Source: Linum tenue
Taxonomy: Eukaryota; Streptophyta; Magnoliopsida; Malpighiales; Linaceae
Assembly: GCA_946122785.1 (NCBI GenBank)
Contig: CAMGYJ010000011.1
Span: forward strand, 17,050,001-17,114,000
Length of the DNA stretch: 64,000 bases
Direction: 5' to 3'
The position numbers and the translations under genes were made by a program. A model generated the notes under the pieces. The model was given only the letters and a program-made list of their open reading frames with translations. It did no database searches and was not told where the DNA came from. This document shows positions 59,601-64,000 of the stretch, piece by piece (the first letter of the stretch is position 1; every line of letters begins with the position of its first letter).

Positions 59601-60427
59601 GATGTACCCTTATCCCCCTTGATCTTCTGCTCATGCTGAAGCAGGTCATTGACAGCAGCATCCACAGTTGGAAGAGGTTTCATCATTAGAAGTTGTGTAT
59701 GAACAACCTCATATTCTGGCCTGAGGCCCTTGAGGAATCGAATCAGATATTCTACCTCTTGCTTTTGTTTGAAAGACTCAACTGCAGGACAAGGTCGAAC
59801 TCTAGGAACCACACAATCACACTCAACAATAGGGTTAAACTGTAGATTTTCTTCCCATAACCTCTTGAAGGCAGTGTAGTATTGGGTGATATTGAGGGTT
59901 CCCTGCTTACAAGCTATGATCTGGTCTTGTAGGTGTGCCAGCTTGATAGCATTAGGAAGTCCAACCCTCCTCTTAAGCTCATCCCACAGATTCTTCGTAT
60001 TCTCATGCTGCATAACACTTCTTCGAATCTCTTTCTCAATGGAATTCAAAATCCAGCACAACACCAGAGTGTTGCAAGCATCCCACAAGGCATAATTAGC
60101 ATCATCCACACTGGGCATAACAATAGAACCATCTATAAATCCAAGCTTATGCTTGGTTTTCAAAGCCATGCGAATAGCACGCTGCCACATCTGATAATTT
60201 GGGCCATCTAGATTCTCAGACACAATCGATTGAGAAATGTTCTCATTTGGGTTAATGTAGAATGGGTTACCAAATTGTAGATCTGGGCGTCCTGGGTTGC
60301 CGTTGTTGCTCGTGGTTCCAGTCTGAGAGTTGAAAGATCCAAAAGGAATGCCGGTGTTACCACCAGAGTAGGGAGACCCATGAGGTGGTGTGTTCGACAT
60401 TGCTGAAGAAATCTGGACCTTAGTCCA

Positions 60428-60439
60428 GCTCTGATACCA
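60428..60439 (-). other. Primer-binding site of the Copia element
   Basis: TGGTATCAGAGC on the minus strand is complementary to the initiator methionine tRNA, the usual Copia primer. It abuts the 5' LTR without a gap, which fixes the unusual LTR end. Confidence 0.92.
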
Positions 60440-60854
60440 TATAGAAAAGCTCCTTGAGCTTTAGGGTTTCGTAAGAAAGAAGAAGAAGGCGGTATCAAAT
60501 GGGAAAACCCGCAAGGAGATCTGTTCTCCAGACTTTCATATATATATGAGTCTCAGGTGTAAACAACAAGCAACAGTGAAAATGGAAATAGGAAGTTAAA
60601 CAGAAATTCGAAATAAAACAGTAAAAGCTAGCCACGTGTCTTCTTCTCGTTGGCTCGTTAAAACTCCACCCAACGGTAAAACTCCAGACTCTACGACGAC
60701 GTTTTATCCTTCGTTTAAGTTGAGTGGAAGGGGAGGCAGAAACGAAACGTTTCTGCCTCTGTTCTTCAAAGCTCTGCAATCTTCATCGATCAGCTCTAGT
60801 ACAGCTGCAACATCAGTGAGATGAATTCTCATTCTTCGACTTCCCGTTCAGATA
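60440..60854 (-). repeat. 5' LTR of the 8.5-kb Copia element
   Basis: This is the right copy, and in element orientation the 5' LTR that would drive transcription leftward. It ends about 380 bp from the start codon of the fatty-acid synthase gene at 61235, in divergent orientation. Confidence 0.92.
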
Positions 60855-61234
60855 TCCGTTGTCAACAAGATCATCGATACTTATGTCCGCGCTGCAGGCA
60901 CACATCATCATGCGGAAAGAGCGGCGGACAATAATGTGGTTGCCGTCGTACTGTCCAAACCTCCAAAATGAAACGACACCTTTCTGGCAGTCATTACTAA
61001 GCACGCAGTTTAGTCTGCATCGCCAAGAAAGCGACCACTACATATGGAATATTATTTACAAGAGCCCTGTGCCGGTTTTCAGTTCACGCAGACGCAGGTG
61101 CACACAGCCTAGCTATATATATATACTAAGCCAGTTTGAAACTTAAATCCATCAGCTACTATAGCTACGTACCATCTTTGATTTCGTAAAATCGATTGTT
61201 TTGAAGAAAGCAGCAGCATACAAGAAGAAGAATA
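60855..61234 (+). promoter_or_regulatory. Promoter and leader of the cyclopropane synthase-like gene
   Basis: A clear TATA box, TATATATATATA, lies at 61114-61125, about 110 bp before the start codon. The interval 61140-61234 is an A-rich leader that ends AGAAGAAGAATA before ATG. Positions 60860-60978 are open in a frame that continues from before the Copia insertion (52289-52336); this may be an older coding fragment. Everything upstream is Copia LTR, so this gene has only 380 bp of its own 5' sequence. Confidence 0.55.
61114..61125 (+). promoter_or_regulatory. TATA box of the cyclopropane synthase-like gene
   Basis: Twelve bases of perfect TA alternation lie in an otherwise mixed sequence, followed by ACTAAGCC. 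The distance to the start codon (about 110 bp) suits a short plant leader. Confidence 0.6.
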
Positions 61235-64000
61235 ATGGCGATGATGATGTGGACGGGTAAGGTAGAATCAGGCGCTCGTAGCTTCGTCCACAAATTCCTG
61301 GGGCGCTTCATTTCCACTGGATCATTGACGTGAGATTCTTCTTCTTCTTCGTCTTCCGTCTTTCTTCTTCTTCTTATTCTTCACTGTTATTAAGATCAAT
61401 AAATAAAACAGTATACTGGAAGATGGCACCTCAACGACTTTCCAAGGAGTGGATGGAAACGACCATTTGATCAAGGCATGCCTGACTCTTCAAAACCAGC
61501 AGTTTTATTGGAAGGTATACATATATATGGTTCAGACTAGCTGTACGTCAGACGTACATCGGGTTTTACTATTTAGAGCACAAATTAATCAGAGTTTGAG
61601 GGCATGATACTATACCCTAACCTTTAATGGGTGAACCCCCGGTCCCTAATTCCCTAACTCAAGCCATGAGATTCATTTAATCTAAAAAAAATAATAACCG
61701 ACTCTTCTGATTCAACGAAATATATTAAAGTGCAAAAACCAAGTGTGAACACAGGCGTACAGCATACGCCAGACGTACAATGATTCGGTCACCTACTTCA
61801 TGCAGTTAGCTTATTATAATCTTACTAGCTAATTAAATAAATATATATAGTATGCAAATTACATGTATATAAAAATTGAAGGTATATTCTTTTTAGGTAA
61901 TGACACGAAGTGAAATAGGGGTGGCGGATGCTTATATAGAAGGAGATGTCGATTTTGCTGACAAAGACCAAGGTCTACTAGCGTTTCTCGTGGTGAGTTC
62001 GGATATACCTTCTTCACAATAAGTTTAGTTTAGTTTTTTTTTTTTTTTTTTGTTCTGTGCCCTGAAATTTTTGTGATTTTTTTTTATCCGATCCTTTCCC
62101 ATATATAATTAATTAGAGGTTATGAATCTTTTATACAACAGTAATGCTAAAACCAATAATTAAGTATCAGTGAGTAACAGAGAGTACAATATAGTAATCT
62201 AATCAGCAAAAGGCATAAAGAAGGGGAGTACAAAAACCTTATTCTACAAAATCCTACAAAACTCAAATCATGAAACGTTAACGTAGAAATTTGTTACAGT
62301 GACTTGCAAGTCATCGTGATTTGGACAAAACGGTCGATCTCTTCACAAATTTGGTCGACCTCTTCGCTAATCGATAAGCCTTACCCGTTCAATTTTCGAT
62401 ATATATTTTCAGCTTAGTTGGTTAAGCATTGACCGCCAAATGCAGTTAGTGGTTTAATCAAACTGAAATCAAATAGCATATCCATAGTAAGACTTCATAA
62501 AACCATCCTACTACTTCATTCCACGATCTTACTATTATGGTAAGACTGACCACATCATCATACCACGCTCATATCATAATATTGTCCTAGTCATATGACA
62601 ATGATATGATGACATAATATTTTTTATCCATTGTAAAACGAATGAGATATCATTCGTTAAACATTCATATATGATATTTTAAAAGTGCATTAACCATCGT
62701 CTAGAGATTCAAGCCAGCTCCCAAAAATCTGCTCATCTGTCTCTCAAACTCATACTTTCCCTCCTTACACCTATGCAAAGATGATCATTAGACCACACCT
62801 TCTCTAATCTCAACCATTCATACGTGGTTTTGTAGTACTACAAAATAGTAACTTTTTCCAAAACTACCAAACCCTACAAAGCCACCGTCTCTGACTGTCT
62901 GATAAATCGAATCTAACAGCCAAAAGAGGGACGAGATGGTAATTCCCTTTGGTGTTTTTTTTTTTCTCGGCTGAAATTCTTTCATGTATTCCAGAGGAGA
63001 GAGCTTTTTCTAATCTCTATTTTTTTTTAATTGGACCATATCACATTCATTTCAACCCATATTTTAGAATTTTACGCATTAAAATAAAGCATTAATCACG
63101 ATATACACAATAATATCTATTTTCCTCTATTTTGATCAAAACAAAAAAGAACTCCGTGATAGACATGTTGGTTGTAGCATTATCAATATCATAACATTAT
63201 GATATGGCAATTATATGATTCTATATCCATTTTTTATCTCGTGTTCGATGTCATCTTATCACTGTCATTTCGCTTTGTTTGCAGCTCCTAATTGCTAACA
63301 GAGACCATAATAAATGGCTTTCCAAATCCAACAGCACAAGGTATAAATACTCCACAAACTAATTATTAATTGAGGACTATTATGGTTAAAAAAGTAATAC
63401 TAATTAAGCTCTCTCTTCCATAGTTTTTTTTTTTGTAAAACTCTTAATTGTTTAGTTATTGCGGTTACTGTAATATTTTGCAGGGGGTGGTGGACACCTC
63501 TGGTACTTACAAGTGCTGCCTCGTCAGCAAACTTCTTCTTGCATCATGTCATGAGAAACAATTCCCTAACACAAGCTCGCAGGAACATTTCTCGTCATTA
63601 CGACTTGGTATTACTACTGTTCATATAAACTCAATTTTTAGATACATGAATTAACCCCAAAAAAAAAATATATCACGAGAAAATCGTAATTACTTCGTAA
63701 ATTGGCTTGCGCGTAGAGCAACGAATTTTTCGCCTTGTTCTTGGACGAGACAATGACTTACTCGACCGGGATATTTAAGGTAATATTTTTTTTTATTTAT
63801 TTATTATTCATCCAAAGTATATACGTGCACTACCTAATGTACGGTTAATCGAGCTTAATTAACAGAACGGAGAGGACGAGGACTTGAAGGGAGCTCAACT
63901 AAGGAAAATCTCGTCCCTTATTGAAAAGGTACGTACCGCGTTATGTTCATTTGGGTCGGATCAGATTACACTAGTACTCTTTCTTACAGTTGTGATCCCC
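61235..64000 (+). CDS. Cyclopropane-fatty-acyl-phospholipid synthase, short form (5' part, runs off the window)
   Basis: The enzyme family uses S-adenosylmethionine to add a methylene bridge to unsaturated acyl chains of phospholipids. Exons in phase are 61235-61329, 61412-61514, 61897-61992, 63285-63340, 63484-63607, 63717-63779 and 63866-63928; 200 codons are covered. Diagnostic segments are ARSFVHKFLGRFISTGS, IGVADAYIEGD, LLIANRDHNK, GWWTPL, NSLTQARRNISRHYDLSNE, FALFLDETMTYS and LKGAQLRKISSLIEK. The SAM-binding part (EIGCGWG and after) lies right of 64000. The ATG at 61235 stands directly before the synthase domain, with a TATA box 110 bp upstream. The long N-terminal amine-oxidase half found in most plant homologues is therefore absent, as in the short Arabidopsis paralogues. 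Intron 3 is 1.3 kb. Confidence 0.9.
61993..63284 (+). other. Intron 3 of the cyclopropane synthase-like gene
   Basis: A 1.3-kb AT-rich intron. It holds a T-run at 62035-62051, two GGTCGACC-type boxes at about 62331 and 62353 like those at 9335-10010, and several ATATGAT/ATCATAT inverted words between 62480 and 62680. No gene or clean transposon boundary was found. Confidence 0.5.

Larger units (their letters stand above)
52726..60400 (-). pseudogene. Copia gag-pol polyprotein, broken by a frameshift, two stops and the hAT insert
   Basis: The frame starts at 60400 (MSNTPPHGSPYSG) and is open for 940 codons. In order: gag (SENLDGPNYQMWQRAIRM), zinc knuckle CRYCKQENHNIEDC near residues 296-309, protease WILDTGASDH near 427-436, gag-pre-integrase LWHWRLGHLS, and integrase with HVDIWG, RSDQGNEF and TPEQNARVERKH. 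A 13-base C run at 57636-57648 shifts the frame. Next come [13 protein letters not shown], with a stop in place of Trp near 57326, and the reverse transcriptase ([32 protein letters not shown]), with a second Trp-to-stop near 56940. The catalytic YVDDIL is intact. The hAT element splits the enzyme at 56682/53569. RNase H (DADWARCPNSRRS, FCDNKSALHIA) follows to 52726. Confidence 0.9.
52337..60854 (-). mobile_element. Ty1/Copia retrotransposon, 8.5 kb including a nested hAT element
   Basis: Two 415-bp LTRs (52337-52751 and 60440-60854) differ at about 4 positions by eye. The flanks are the identical pentamer TCCGT (52332-52336 and 60855-60859). The primer-binding site TGGTATCAGAGC (initiator methionine tRNA type) lies on the minus strand at 60428-60439, touching the right LTR. 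A purine tract (minus-strand GTGGGGGAG, 52752-52760) touches the left one. Gag-pol therefore runs right to left. Without the hAT insert and its duplicated octamer the element is about 5.4 kb. Unusually, the LTR begins TATC and ends TATA in element orientation instead of TG...CA. Confidence 0.95.

Noticed and set aside
61235..61329. First exon of the synthase considered as an internal exon of a longer oxidase-synthase gene
   Set aside because: The upstream 380 bases contain a strong TATA box and no oxidase-like exon, and beyond them lies a complete Copia element.

Overview
This is nuclear DNA of a flowering plant, almost certainly a eudicot. The genes have many short phase-consistent exons with GT-AG introns, and the intergenic space is filled with plant LTR retrotransposons, LINEs, Mutator-like, hAT and Harbinger-like DNA transposons. 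I cannot name the species.

Four host genes can be read. (1) 2261-8116, minus strand: a complete 14-exon major-facilitator sugar transporter close to Arabidopsis VGT1 (505 aa), with a 5'-truncated LINE inside intron 10. (2) 13653-42336, plus strand: a complete 47-exon VPS13-family lipid-transfer protein (about 3493 aa), most like SHRUBBY/VPS13S. (3) 43709-44941, minus strand: a complete 5-exon SPT4 transcription elongation factor (122 aa). (4) 61235 to the right edge, plus strand: the first seven exons of a short-form cyclopropane-fatty-acyl-phospholipid synthase; its catalytic core lies beyond the window. The genes belong to unrelated pathways and do not form a functional cluster.

The accessory layers tell a history of nested insertions. 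The left edge holds the 3' LTR of a Ty3/Gypsy element beside a Mutator-like terminal repeat. Between genes 1 and 2 lie a Harbinger-type MITE, a Mutator-type MITE, a block of degenerate GGTCGACC boxes, and two LINE relics, one of them split by a hAT MITE with an exact 8-bp target duplication.

The most striking part is 45001-49536: a Mutator-like element with about 290-bp inverted repeats and a perfect 10-bp target duplication, which landed 60 bp upstream of the SPT4 start codon. It later received a shrunken Ty1/Copia element (45699-48868, exact 5-bp duplication). The probable SPT4 promoter, with two TGGGCC/T site II motifs, is now stranded 4.5 kb from its gene.

Further right, an 8.5-kb Ty1/Copia element (52337-60854, 5-bp duplication, LTRs nearly identical) carries a 3.1-kb hAT transposon (53569-56682, 8-bp duplication) inside its reverse transcriptase. 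The hAT transposase is open from end to end except for one clean intron, but lacks the first half of its BED zinc finger. All boundaries were read by eye; protein identities rest on recognised motifs and remembered family sequence, not on searches.
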